Positions 1 to 7,855 of a DNA stretch of 15,138 bases are shown one piece after another. Made by a program: the position numbers and the translations under genes. Below the pieces are notes generated by a model. That model was not told where the DNA came from. It saw only the letters and a program-made list of their open reading frames with translations, and made no database searches. Source of the DNA: Pseudomonadota bacterium (GTDB lineage Bacteria > Pseudomonadota > Alphaproteobacteria > Rhizobiales > Beijerinckiaceae); NCBI GenBank assembly GCA_023386115.1, contig JAEWKL010000558.1, positions 1-15,138 on the forward strand. The letters run 5' to 3'. Within the stretch, counting starts at the first letter, position 1; each line of letters begins with the position of its first letter.

Positions 1-17
1 CCGCGGGCGGGGCCGCG

Positions 18-29
18 CCCCCCCCCCCC
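18..29. repeat. 12-base poly-C homopolymer downstream of bamA
   Basis: Twelve consecutive C on the plus strand (poly-G in the direction of bamA transcription) lie 12 bases beyond the bamA stop codon. The run sits in the spacer between bamA and whatever gene follows; lpxD is the usual neighbour but lies outside the window. Long homopolymers are prone to slippage and to sequencing error, so the exact length should be treated with caution. Confidence 0.8.
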
Positions 30-41
30 GGGTCGGTTCTG

Positions 42-2582
42 TTAGAAGCGCGAGCCGCCCGAGAAGCGGAAGGCCTGCGTCTGGTCCTTGCCGACCTTGC
101 CGAAATAGGTGCCGTCGGCGCCGAAGACCTTCTGGCCCTCGTCCTTGGTGAGGGCGTAGGCGTAGTCGAAGCGGATCGGGCCGAGCGGCGAGTTCCACAG
201 GATCGACGCACCGACCGACGAGCGGATCGTCGCCTTGTCGCGGACGTTCACGCATTCCGGCTCGACGGGGATGGCCGTGGCGCTGAAATTGCACCCGCCG
301 CCCGGCGCGGTGCCGTTGATGAAGCCGTCGCCGTTGACGTCGAAGGCGCGGCGGCCCTTGTAGCCGAACAGCGTACCGGCATCGGCGAAGACCGCGCCCT
401 TCAGGCCGAGGTCGCGAGGCAGGCCCCAGATCGGGAACTGCACCTCGACCGAGGCGCCGACATAGGTCGTGCCGCCGATCGCGTTCGAGCGGGCGTCGCC
501 CGAGCCGACGTCGCGCGGGCCGATGCCGTTCGGTGCGAAGCCGCGCACCAGCGACGGGCCGAGGAAGAACTGGTCGGTGACGCGGAGCGCGTTGCCCTCG
601 GTCGGCGCGACGTGGCCGCCCTGGAACTTCACGAAGCCGACGACGTCCTCGTACAGCTCCTTGTAGTACCGGGCCTCGCCGGTGACGCGGAAGAACTTCG
701 AGTCGCCGCCCAGGCCCGCATATTCCGGCTTGATCTCGCCGTAGAAGCCGTTGCGCGGCAGCTGCAGGTTGTCGAGGGTCGAGTAGGCCAGGGTGACGCC
801 GGCGAGCGAGGTCAGCGTCGAGCCGACCGCCTCCTTCAGGGCGATCGACGCCTCGCCGTCATAGGCGCAGTTCGGATAGGCCGGGAGGCCGCTCACGTCA
901 CGGCCCTGGTAGAATGTTCCGGCCGGATTGAGCTTGGTGTAGCCCGGGATCCCGAACGAGCAGTCGTTGTACGGCCGCTTGAGCGTGTTCGGGATCTTCA
1001 GGTCGGTGTTATAGATCGAGTAGCGCAGCGTGATGCCGAACTCCTCGGTGATCGGCAGGCCGAGGCGGAGCTGGCCGCCGACCACGTCGGTCACGTAGCG
1101 CGAGTAGCGGGTCTGGTCGCTGTACTTGTTGAAGACGTCGAACCCGGCCGCGAGGCGGTAGCCGAGGAAGTACGGCTCGGTGAACGAGAAGTCGATGCCG
1201 CGGGTATATTGTCCGGCGGTGCCGGCGAGGCGGACATACTGGCCGCGGCCGAGGAAGTTCGACTCCGAGACCGAGACCTCGCCGATGATCCCGTCCGCCG
1301 TCGAGTAGCCGCCGGCGACCGAGAACGAGCCGGTCGGTTGATCCTCGACATCGATGTTCACGACGACGCGGTCGGGAGCCGAGCCGGGCTCGTTGGAGAA
1401 CCGCACCTTCTTGAAGAAGCCGAGACCGTTCAGGCGCCGCTCGGCCCGGTCGACCAGGACGCGGTTATAGGCGTCGCCCTCGGTGAGGTCGAGCTCGCGC
1501 CGCACCACGTAGTCGCGGGTGCGGGTGTTGCCGCGCACGTTGATGCGCTCGATATAGACCTTCGGGCCGTCCTCGACGATGTAGCCGAGGGCGACGGTGC
1601 CGGTGGCACGGTCGCGCTCGCCGGTCGGGCGGACCTGCGCGAAGGGATGGCCGGCGCGGGCCACCGAGGTGGTGACGCCGGTCAGCGTCTTCTCGACGTC
1701 CTCGGCGTTGTAGACGTCGCCGACGCCGGTGCGCAGCTCGTCGCGCAGCACCGTGCCGTCGACGCCCGGGATGCGGGAATCGACCGCGACAGCGCCGACG
1801 CGGTACTGCTGGCCTTCCTCGACCGTGATGGTGATGATCCAGCCGCCGGCCGCGTCGTCGAAGCGCGAATCCGCCGAGGCGACCCGGAAGTCGGCATAGC
1901 CGTTCTTCAGGTAGTAGCGCCGGATCAGGTCGAGGTCGTTGGCGAGCCGGTCGGGATCGTAGACGTCGGAGGTCTTGACGAAGCTGAGGAGGTTCATCTC
2001 CGACAGCGTCATCAGGTCCTTGAGCCGGCTGTCCGAGTAGACCTGGTTGCCGACGAAGCGGATCTCCTTGACACCGGTCTTGTCGCCCTCGTCGATCGCG
2101 TAGACGACGTCGACGCGGCCGTTCGGCAGGTCGACGGTGCGGACCGAGACCTTGGCGAGGCCGCGGCCGGCCCGGCGGTAGACCTCTCGGATGCGCTCGA
2201 GATCGGAGTTGACGGTCGCCTGGCTGTAGGGCCCGCGTGCCTTCGACTCGACAATGCCCTCGAGCGTCGCCTTCTCGACCTTCTTGTTGCCTTCGAAGAA
2301 GACGCGGTTGATCGTGTTGTTCTCACGCACCGACACGACGATGCGCCCGCCATTGTGCGCCACGCGCACGTCGGAAAACATCCCGCTGGCGATCAGGTTG
2401 CGGCGGCCCTCCTCGGGCGACACGCCGACCACGTAGGAGCGGACCGTCTCCGCGTCGATCCGGGTGTTGCCCTGAACGACAATCTGCTGCGCGAAGGCGC
2501 TGCCGCTGGCGGCGATGGTGGCGGCCATGACAATGGCGCCTTTCGCCGACGCACGCCGGCGCTTACCCGTCATCGACATCAT
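42..2582 (-). CDS. bamA: Outer membrane protein assembly factor BamA
   Basis: BamA is the core Omp85 subunit of the BAM complex, which folds beta-barrel proteins into the outer membrane. From the chosen ATG the protein has 846 residues. It starts with a signal peptide: a basic stretch (KRRR), a hydrophobic core and an AFA cleavage site after residue 31. Five POTRA-like repeats follow to about residue 410, then a C-terminal barrel. The barrel carries the Omp85 loop-6 motif VRGF at 679-682, and the protein ends in Phe, as a beta-signal should. An in-frame ATG 126 bases further upstream would put 42 non-signal-like residues in front, so the ATG at 2582 is preferred. Two cysteine pairs (C541/C572 and C764/C777) and an EF-hand-like DVNGDGFIN loop (748-756) lie in the barrel half. 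The gene follows rseP beyond a strong terminator, so it probably has its own promoter. The identity is secure. Confidence 0.97.
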   Translation of the reverse strand: MMSMTGKRRRASAKGAIVMAATIAASGSAFAQQIVVQGNTRIDAETVRSYVVGVSPEEGRRNLIASGMFSDVRVAHNGGRIVVSVRENNTINRVFFEGNKKVEKATLEGIVESKARGPYSQATVNSDLERIREVYRRAGRGLAKVSVRTVDLPNGRVDVVYAIDEGDKTGVKEIRFVGNQVYSDSRLKDLMTLSEMNLLSFVKTSDVYDPDRLANDLDLIRRYYLKNGYADFRVASADSRFDDAAGGWIITITVEEGQQYRVGAVAVDSRIPGVDGTVLRDELRTGVGDVYNAEDVEKTLTGVTTSVARAGHPFAQVRPTGERDRATGTVALGYIVEDGPKVYIERINVRGNTRTRDYVVRRELDLTEGDAYNRVLVDRAERRLNGLGFFKKVRFSNEPGSAPDRVVVNIDVEDQPTGSFSVAGGYSTADGIIGEVSVSESNFLGRGQYVRLAGTAGQYTRGIDFSFTEPYFLGYRLAAGFDVFNKYSDQTRYSRYVTDVVGGQLRLGLPITEEFGITLRYSIYNTDLKIPNTLKRPYNDCSFGIPGYTKLNPAGTFYQGRDVSGLPAYPNCAYDGEASIALKEAVGSTLTSLAGVTLAYSTLDNLQLPRNGFYGEIKPEYAGLGGDSKFFRVTGEARYYKELYEDVVGFVKFQGGHVAPTEGNALRVTDQFFLGPSLVRGFAPNGIGPRDVGSGDARSNAIGGTTYVGASVEVQFPIWGLPRDLGLKGAVFADAGTLFGYKGRRAFDVNGDGFINGTAPGGGCNFSATAIPVEPECVNVRDKATIRSSVGASILWNSPLGPIRFDYAYALTKDEGQKVFGADGTYFGKVGKDQTQAFRFSGGSRF

Positions 2583-2673
2583 CAAATGGCCCGTCTCATT
2601 TTTTGTCGGCACGGGTTCACACCCGCAGACGATCACCCTCTCGCGAGTGCGAAGGCCCCTGGTCCTAGCCCCG

Positions 2674-2701
2674 CTTCTATCGGGAATCCCTGGCGAAGCA
2701 A
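2674..2701 (-). promoter_or_regulatory. Candidate promoter for bamA
   Basis: On the minus strand a TTGCTT box (2701-2696) and a TAGAAG box (2679-2674) are separated by 16 bases, about 90 bases before the bamA start. They match the sigma-70 consensus at 3 of 6 and 4 of 6 positions. The terminator after rseP makes a promoter somewhere in 2583-2880 likely. This particular placement is only a guess by eye. Confidence 0.3.
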
Positions 2702-2880
2702 ACGCCACGCTCCCAGCCGACAGGGATTTTGCCCAGACGTTGCCTTCCTGTCACGGGCCACGGCCATGCTTTTCACCAACCAGAGTCAGCGCGCGATGAA
2801 GGGCCCGCGGGCGCGAACGCCCCGGAATGACACGCATTTTACGAAAATTGGAGCGTTTCGAGGCCCTTGAGGGATCCACG

Positions 2881-2912
2881 AAAAAACAGCCGCCCGCGCG
2901 GGGCGGGCGGCT
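2881..2912 (-). terminator. Rho-independent terminator after rseP
   Basis: On the minus strand a perfect 10-bp stem (2912-2903 pairing with 2897-2888) encloses a 5-base loop. It is followed after one base by six T (2886-2881). It lies 28 bases beyond the rseP stop and upstream of bamA. It should end transcripts of the pyrH-to-rseP unit and separate them from bamA. Confidence 0.9.
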
Positions 2913-2939
2913 CTCGGCAGCCGGAAGGACTCCCTTGCG

Positions 2940-4100
2940 TCAGGTGCCGCGGTTGAAGGCGGCGCCGATATGCAGGATGTCGTTCCAGGTCGCGAACAGC
3001 ATCAGCATCAGCACCAGGGCGAGGCCGATGCGGAAGCCGATCTCCTGCGCCCGCTCGCTCAAGGGGCGGCCGCGCACGATCTCGACGGCGTAGAACATCA
3101 GGTGGCCGCCATCGAGCATCGGCACCGGAAACAGGTTGATGAGCCCGATCGAGACCGACAGGACCGCGATCAGCCCCACCAGGGCGCCGATGCCGCCGAC
3201 CTTGGCGGCCTGCCCCGAGACCCGGGCGATGCCCATCGGGCCCGAGAGCTGGTCGGCGGATTCGCGGCCCGTGATCAGCTTGCCGATGTAGTTGAAGGTG
3301 CGATCGACGACGAAGTAGGTCTCGGTGACGCCGATCTTCAGCGAGTCGAGCGCGCCGTAACGAACCAGCTTGACGTCGGCGGCATCGCGCGGCCCCTGGA
3401 TGCCCAGCCGCCCGATGCGCTGGGTGCCGAACGGGGTCTTGTCCTCGTAGACATCCGGCGTCGCGGTGAGAGGGGTGGTGACCCCGCCGCGCTCCACCGT
3501 GAAGTCGAGGCTGTCGCCGGCGGCGCCCGAGACGGTGCGCTGCATGTCGGCGAAGTTGTGGATGGGGCTGCCGTTGATCGTCAGCACCACGTCGCCGGCC
3601 TGGAAGCCGGCGCGCTCGGCGGCGCTGCCCGGCTGCACCGCCGAGACCCGGGGCGCCACCTCGTAGCGGCCGGTGGCGTAGACGGCGCCGGCGAAGACCA
3701 CGATGGCGAGGAGGAAGTTCGCGATCGGGCCCGCCGCCACGATGGCGACCCGCTTCCAGACGGTCTGGGCGTGGAAGCTGATCGCGTGGTCGGCCGGGTT
3801 CATGCGCGCCAGCGCGTCCGGATCCGGCACGCTGGCGCCGTTCATGTCGCCGACGAACTTGACGTAGCCGCCCAGCGGGATCGCCGACAGCTTCCAGCGG
3901 GTGCCGCGGCGATCGTTGAAGCCGACGAGCTCGGGCCCGAAGCCGATCGAGAAGCTGGTCACCCCGACGCCGCACCAGCGCCCGACCAGGAAATGGCCGA
4001 GCTCGTGGATGAACACCACGACGGTGAGAACGAACAGGAACGGCACGATGTAGCCGAGCAGGTTCGTCGTCGCACCGCCGACGACGTTGAGCAGATCCAT
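2940..4100 (-). CDS. rseP: RIP zinc metalloprotease RseP (site-2 protease family)
   Basis: RseP is an inner-membrane site-2 protease that cuts transmembrane segments, classically of anti-sigma factors, and also removes remnant signal peptides. The 386-residue protein shows the zinc-binding HELGH motif (residues 32-36) in its first membrane segment. It also has the GPxxNF motif (about 124-129), one PDZ domain (about 145-215) and the family motif NLFPVPMLDGG (322-332), whose Asp330 is the third metal ligand. A further hydrophobic segment lies near the C-terminus. E. coli RseP is about 450 residues with two PDZ domains; the single-PDZ form is usual in alphaproteobacteria. The ATG at 4100 is chosen because GAGGTG stands just upstream and the membrane segment follows directly. 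An ATG at 4169 would add 23 basic residues. A 140-base spacer separates it from dxr, and a terminator follows. Confidence 0.95.
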   Translation of the reverse strand: MDLLNVVGGATTNLLGYIVPFLFVLTVVVFIHELGHFLVGRWCGVGVTSFSIGFGPELVGFNDRRGTRWKLSAIPLGGYVKFVGDMNGASVPDPDALARMNPADHAISFHAQTVWKRVAIVAAGPIANFLLAIVVFAGAVYATGRYEVAPRVSAVQPGSAAERAGFQAGDVVLTINGSPIHNFADMQRTVSGAAGDSLDFTVERGGVTTPLTATPDVYEDKTPFGTQRIGRLGIQGPRDAADVKLVRYGALDSLKIGVTETYFVVDRTFNYIGKLITGRESADQLSGPMGIARVSGQAAKVGGIGALVGLIAVLSVSIGLINLFPVPMLDGGHLMFYAVEIVRGRPLSERAQEIGFRIGLALVLMLMLFATWNDILHIGAAFNRGT

Positions 4101-4240
4101 GGTCACCTCGATGTGGCGCGGCAGGCCCTCCCTGGCCCGGCGCGGCCACCTTGCCGATCTCCCCACCATACAGAGTCGGGGGGGCGGCGAACAGAGCGCG
4201 AAACGACCGAGGGTTAACTTGACGGGACGTCAGTACCAGG

Positions 4241-5404
4241 TCAGGCGGCGAGGGACCGCTCGCTCCATCTCCGCACCTCGGCGTCGATGGCGAGCGCCTC
4301 CTCGACATCGGCGGGAGCGGTGGGGAAGCGCGCCGCGAAATGCTCGCAGCCCCGCTCGACCAGAGCGGCGATGTCGTAGAAGCCGATCCGCCCGGCGATG
4401 AAGGCCGCGACCGCGATCTCGTTGGCCGCGTTCATCACCGTGGGTTGCGCAGCCCCGGCGGCGAGCGCGGCCTTGGCGATCCGCAGGCAGGGGAAGCGCT
4501 CCTCGTCCGGGTGCTCGAAGGTCAGGCTCCCGGTCGCCGCGAGATCGAGAGGTTTGCCGCGGGCGATCGACAGGCGCTCGCCGAGGCCGAGGCAATGGGC
4601 GATCGGCACCCGCATGTCGGGGACGTAGAGCCCGGCCGTCACGGCGCCGTCGCGCCAGGTGACGAGGGCGTGGACGATCGATTGCGGGTGCACCACGGCG
4701 TCGAGGCGCTCGGCCTCGATGCCGAACAGGTGGTGGGCCTCGATCAGCTCCAGCCCCTTGTTCATCAGGGTGGCCGAATCGATGTTGATCTTCATGCCCA
4801 TCGACCAGGTCGGGTGGGCGGCCGCGTCGGCGGCGCTCGCGGCGGCGATCCGCTCCCGGGTCGCGGTCCGGAACGGCCCGCCGGAGGCGGTGATGGTCAT
4901 CCGGGTGATGTCGTCGATGCGGCCGGTGCCGATCGACTGCTCGAGCGCGTTGTGCTCGGAATCCATCGGCAGGATGCGGGCGCCGTATCGCTTGGCGTCG
5001 CGCATGAAGGCGTCGCCGGCGCAAACCAGGCTCTCCTTGTTGGCGAGCGCCACGGTGCGGCCCTGGCGGATCGCCGCGCAGGTGGGGCTCAAGCCCGCAG
5101 CCCCGCTCACCGCCGCCACCACCAGGTCCGCCTCCCGGGTCGCGGCCTCGATCACCGCGGAGGGGCCGGCGCCGCAGGCGATGCCGGATCCCGACAGCGC
5201 GTCGCGCAAGGCCGGACCGGAATCGGGATCGGCGATCGCCGCGAACTCGGCGTTCAACGCGCGGGCGACGCGGGCCAGCGCCACCGCGTCGCGGCCCCCC
5301 GCGACGGCGCCGACCCGGAAGCGGTCCCGGTGCTGCTCGAGCAGGTCGGCGGTGGAGCGTCCGATCGAGCCGGTCGCGCCCAGGACTGAGACGGTCAGGG
5401 TCAT
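4241..5404 (-). CDS. dxr: 1-deoxy-D-xylulose 5-phosphate reductoisomerase
   Basis: Dxr converts 1-deoxy-D-xylulose 5-phosphate to 2-C-methyl-D-erythritol 4-phosphate with NADPH and a divalent metal. This is the committed step of the MEP pathway for isoprenoids. The protein has 387 residues, close to the E. coli length. It carries the nucleotide-binding GATGSIG (residues 9-15), ALANKESLV, and the metal-binding PMDSEHNALEQ, with Asp148 and Glu150 as the expected ligands. TASGGPF, NKGLELIEAHHLF and VHPQSIVHALV follow. The ATG overlaps the cdsA stop codon (ATGA at 5404-5401), which suggests translational coupling and fixes the start. The reading frame stays open far upstream through cdsA, but that extension is only the shadow of the neighbouring gene. 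Isoprenoid precursors made here feed UppS, two genes upstream. Confidence 0.97.
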   Translation of the reverse strand: MTLTVSVLGATGSIGRSTADLLEQHRDRFRVGAVAGGRDAVALARVARALNAEFAAIADPDSGPALRDALSGSGIACGAGPSAVIEAATREADLVVAAVSGAAGLSPTCAAIRQGRTVALANKESLVCAGDAFMRDAKRYGARILPMDSEHNALEQSIGTGRIDDITRMTITASGGPFRTATRERIAAASAADAAAHPTWSMGMKINIDSATLMNKGLELIEAHHLFGIEAERLDAVVHPQSIVHALVTWRDGAVTAGLYVPDMRVPIAHCLGLGERLSIARGKPLDLAATGSLTFEHPDEERFPCLRIAKAALAAGAAQPTVMNAANEIAVAAFIAGRIGFYDIAALVERGCEHFAARFPTAPADVEEALAIDAEVRRWSERSLAA

Positions 5405-6309
5405 GATTGTGCCACGAGAGTGAGGCCGGCGAGCAGGAGGCCGGCGAGGAGGGCCGCGGCGAAGAACCCGTCGAGGCGGTCCATCACACCGCCATGGCCC
5501 GGGATCAGGCGACCGGAATCCTTGGCGCCGTAGGCGCGCTTGAGTGCCGATTCGGCGAGGTCGCCGCCCTGGCTCATCACCGAGCCGAGGGCCGAGAATG
5601 CGCAGGCCAGCGGCAGCGACAGGGCCTCGGTGGCGCCGAGATGGCGCGCGCCGGCGGCCACCGCGCCGCCGACGATCGTCGCGCCGATCAACCCGCCGCA
5701 GAAGCCCGACCAGGTCTTCTTCGGGCTCACCGCCGGCCACAGCTTCGGCCCGCCGAGGGAGCGGCCGGTGAAGTAGGCGGCGATGTCGGTGGTCCAGACC
5801 ACGCCGAACAGCCAGAGCGGGCCGGCGATCCCGATGCGGGGATCGTCGCGCAGCAGCACCGGCACCAGGGTCACGACGAGGGCGGCGGCGAGGCTTGCCG
5901 GCGCCCAGATCCGTCCCGAAGCCGGCCGGGCCATCAGCGCCAGAAGGGCGAGGCCGACGAGCACTGCCCCGACGAGCCAGGGGAGGGGAGCGGCGAGCCG
6001 CGCGCCGGCCACGGCACCGAGGAGGACGAGGCCCGCGACGGCGAGGAGCGGCCGGTGCGGGCTCGTGCGAGTCATGGCGAGCCACTCCCCGACCACCGCG
6101 AGACCGGCGAGGAACCAGACGACCGCGAAGATCCAGCCGCCGTTCAGCGTCGCGCCGAGCACCAGGAGGCCGAGCACGATCCCGGAGACCGTGCGGGCGC
6201 CGAGCTCCGTCGCCGGCCAGGCCGGGCGGCCCGTTCCGGGGACACCGGTTCCCGGTGCTCCGGTGCCGGGTGCTCCTTTGCCCCGCGCCTTCGTCCCGTT
6301 GCCCGCCAT
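5401..6309 (-). CDS. cdsA: Phosphatidate cytidylyltransferase (CDP-diglyceride synthase)
   Basis: CdsA is an integral inner-membrane enzyme that makes CDP-diacylglycerol from phosphatidic acid and CTP, the branch point for all phospholipids. The 302-residue protein has about eight hydrophobic segments. It has a complete family signature near the C-terminus: SALKRAYGAKDSGRLI followed by PGHGGVMDRLD. The N-terminus is unusual: a hydrophilic Gly/Pro/Thr tail containing three tandem five-residue units (APGTG, APGTG, VPGTG) precedes the first membrane segment. The start is either the ATG at 6309, which shares one base with the uppS stop (TGATG), or the GTG directly before it at 6312, which gives a four-base overlap. 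Both imply coupling to uppS. The stop overlaps the dxr start. Confidence 0.95.
   Translation of the reverse strand: MAGNGTKARGKGAPGTGAPGTGVPGTGRPAWPATELGARTVSGIVLGLLVLGATLNGGWIFAVVWFLAGLAVVGEWLAMTRTSPHRPLLAVAGLVLLGAVAGARLAAPLPWLVGAVLVGLALLALMARPASGRIWAPASLAAALVVTLVPVLLRDDPRIGIAGPLWLFGVVWTTDIAAYFTGRSLGGPKLWPAVSPKKTWSGFCGGLIGATIVGGAVAAGARHLGATEALSLPLACAFSALGSVMSQGGDLAESALKRAYGAKDSGRLIPGHGGVMDRLDGFFAAALLAGLLLAGLTLVAQS
6232..6276 (-). repeat. Three 15-bp in-frame tandem repeats in the 5' end of cdsA
   Basis: Three consecutive 15-base units (6276-6262, 6261-6247 and 6246-6232, read on the minus strand) encode GAPGT, GAPGT and GVPGT. The units differ at several mostly third-codon positions, so the duplication is not very recent. 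The unit length is a multiple of three and keeps the cdsA frame. It lies in a predicted disordered cytoplasmic tail. Confidence 0.85.
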
Positions 6310-7214
6310 CACCCCGCCCGGGCGCTGAGGCCGCCGAAGCGGCGGTCGCGGCTCTGGAACTCGCCGATCGCGGCGAGGAAGGTGGCGTGGTCGAAATCCG
6401 GCCAGAAATCCGGCACGAACACGAATTCGGAATAAGCCGTCTGCCAGGTCAGGAAGTTCGAGACCCGCTGCTCGCCGGAGGTGCGGATGACGAGGTCGGG
6501 ATCGGGAATGCCGTCGGTGTCGAGCGCGGCCGTGAGCGCCGCGGCGTCGATCGCCTCGGGCGCCAGGCGGCCCTCGGCCACAGACCCGGCGAGCTTCCGC
6601 ACCGCGCGCAGGATCTCCTGGCGTCCACCATAGTTGAACGCCACCACGAGCGTCAGCTTGGTGTTGCGGGCGGTGCGCTCCTCGGCCTCGCGCAGGAGGC
6701 CGGCGATGTCGCCCGGCAGGCCGTCGCGCTCGCCGATGATCCGCACCCGGACGCCGTTGGCGTGCAGGTCGGCGAGGTCGCGACGCACGAACAGCTTGAG
6801 CAGGCCCATCAGGTCCGCCACCTCCGCGGCGGGCCGGCGCCAGTTCTCGGAGGAGAAGCTGTAGATGGTGAGGTAGGGGATCCGCAGGTCGATCGCCGAG
6901 CGCACGGCGCGGCGCACCGCCTCGACCCCGCGGCGATGGCCCTCGACGCGCGGCAGACCGCGACGGGCGGCCCAGCGGCCGTTGCCGTCCATGATGATGG
7001 CGACGTGGCTCGGCATCGTCCCACCGGGGGTGGACCCGCTCGTCGGGGCGGGGCAGGCCGCCATGGGGCCCTGATCCATATGGTTCTGGTCCATATGGTT
7101 CTGGTCCAAGTGGCTCTGCTCCCGGCCTGCCGCCAGCAGGGTCACCGTCTCGCTGTCGCCTGCCATGCTGGCCCCGACCCCGGCGGAGCCGTTGCCCGGC
7201 TCCGCGCTTCCCAC
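6309..7214 (-). CDS. uppS: Undecaprenyl (polyprenyl) diphosphate synthase
   Basis: UppS is a cis-prenyltransferase that extends farnesyl diphosphate with isopentenyl diphosphate to the C55 carrier lipid for peptidoglycan and other envelope polymers. The catalytic domain starts at about residue 67 with HVAIIMDGNGRWA, whose Asp76 is the expected catalytic residue. GHRRGVEAVR, YSFSSENWRRP, NYGGRQEI and PDLVIRTSGEQRVSNFLTWQ follow. The domain alone is about 235 residues, the usual length. The chosen GTG at 7214, with GGGAG seven bases upstream, gives 301 residues with a non-conserved N-terminal tail containing repeated (L/M)DQNH units. Alternative starts are the ATG at 7166 and the ATG at 7016 (GGTGGGA upstream, 235 residues). 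The true start is uncertain, but the enzyme identity is not. It follows frr by 30 bases, and its stop overlaps the cdsA start. Confidence 0.95.
   Translation of the reverse strand: MGSAEPGNGSAGVGASMAGDSETVTLLAAGREQSHLDQNHMDQNHMDQGPMAACPAPTSGSTPGGTMPSHVAIIMDGNGRWAARRGLPRVEGHRRGVEAVRRAVRSAIDLRIPYLTIYSFSSENWRRPAAEVADLMGLLKLFVRRDLADLHANGVRVRIIGERDGLPGDIAGLLREAEERTARNTKLTLVVAFNYGGRQEILRAVRKLAGSVAEGRLAPEAIDAAALTAALDTDGIPDPDLVIRTSGEQRVSNFLTWQTAYSEFVFVPDFWPDFDHATFLAAIGEFQSRDRRFGGLSARAG
7076..7120 (-). repeat. 15-bp tandem repeat in the 5' extension of uppS
   Basis: Two identical 15-base units (7076-7090 and 7091-7105) and one diverged unit (7106-7120) lie in tandem. Read on the minus strand in the uppS frame they encode LDQNH, MDQNH and MDQ. 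The two perfect copies indicate a recent duplication. The unit keeps the reading frame, which is weak support for this region being translated. Confidence 0.85.
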
Positions 7215-7244
7215 GCGCTCGCTCCCGTCATGCCGGCCGTCACG

Positions 7245-7808
7245 TCAGACCTGCATGATCTCCTTCTCCTTCGCCGCCAGGGTCTGGTCGACCTCGGCGA
7301 TGTGCTGGTCGGTCGCCTTCTGCACCTGGTCGGCCTGGCGCTTCTCGTCGTCCTGGCTGATGGCGCCTTCCTTCTCGAGCTTCTTCAGGAGGTCGAGGCC
7401 GTCGCGGCGGACGTGGCGGACCGCGACGCGGGCCTCCTCGGCGTATTTGTGCGCGACCTTGACCATCTCCTTGCGGCGCTGCTCGTTCATCTCGGGGATG
7501 CGCAGGCGGATGGTCTGGCCCTCGGTCATCGGGTTGAGGCCGAGATCGGACTCGCGGATCGCCTTCTCGACCGCCGCCACCATGCCGCGGTCCCAGACCG
7601 AGACGCTGAGCAGGCGCGGCTCCGGCACGCTGATGGTGGCGACCTGCGCCATCGACATCGCGGCGCCGTAGGCGTCGACCTGGATCGGGTCGAGGAGCGA
7701 GGGGGTGGCCCGGCCGGTGCGCAGCGAGCCGAGATCGTGCTTCAGTGAGTTCAAAGCGCCCTGCATGCGCCGCTTGATGTCGTTGAGGTCGAAGGAGGGG
7801 GTGGCCAT
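7245..7808 (-). CDS. frr: Ribosome recycling factor
   Basis: The ribosome recycling factor splits post-termination ribosomes together with EF-G in the cytoplasm. The 187-residue protein matches the usual length of about 185. It shows the typical start (FDLNDIKRRMQGALNSLKHDL), the LRTGRATPSLLDPI segment that leads into domain II, NPMTEGQTIRLRIPEMNEQRRKEMVK, and a C-terminal helix rich in Lys and Glu. The ATG at 7808 begins a complete family N-terminus, although its Shine-Dalgarno sequence is weak (AGGA very close to the ATG). It lies between pyrH, 141 bases upstream, and uppS, 30 bases downstream, as in many proteobacteria. It is probably transcribed with pyrH. Confidence 0.97.
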   Translation of the reverse strand: MATPSFDLNDIKRRMQGALNSLKHDLGSLRTGRATPSLLDPIQVDAYGAAMSMAQVATISVPEPRLLSVSVWDRGMVAAVEKAIRESDLGLNPMTEGQTIRLRIPEMNEQRRKEMVKVAHKYAEEARVAVRHVRRDGLDLLKKLEKEGAISQDDEKRQADQVQKATDQHIAEVDQTLAAKEKEIMQV

Positions 7809-7855
7809 TCCTGCGCGTCCCGAGGCGTCTGGAGGAGAATGGGAATTAGGGCGCG

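Noticed and set aside
612..2870. Very long open frame on the plus strand opposite bamA
   Set aside because: It is the antisense of bamA in GC-rich DNA, has a low-complexity Ala/Asp/Val/Arg composition and no recognisable domain; bamA on the minus strand explains the region completely.
5405..6085. A dxr reading frame extended by about 227 codons upstream
   Set aside because: The conserved N-terminus begins at the ATG at 5404, which overlaps the cdsA stop; the extension lies wholly inside cdsA and is Arg/Pro-rich.
5407..7748. Long plus-strand open frames opposite cdsA, uppS and frr
   Set aside because: They are Arg/Gly/Ala-rich shadows of well-supported minus-strand genes, a common effect of high G+C.
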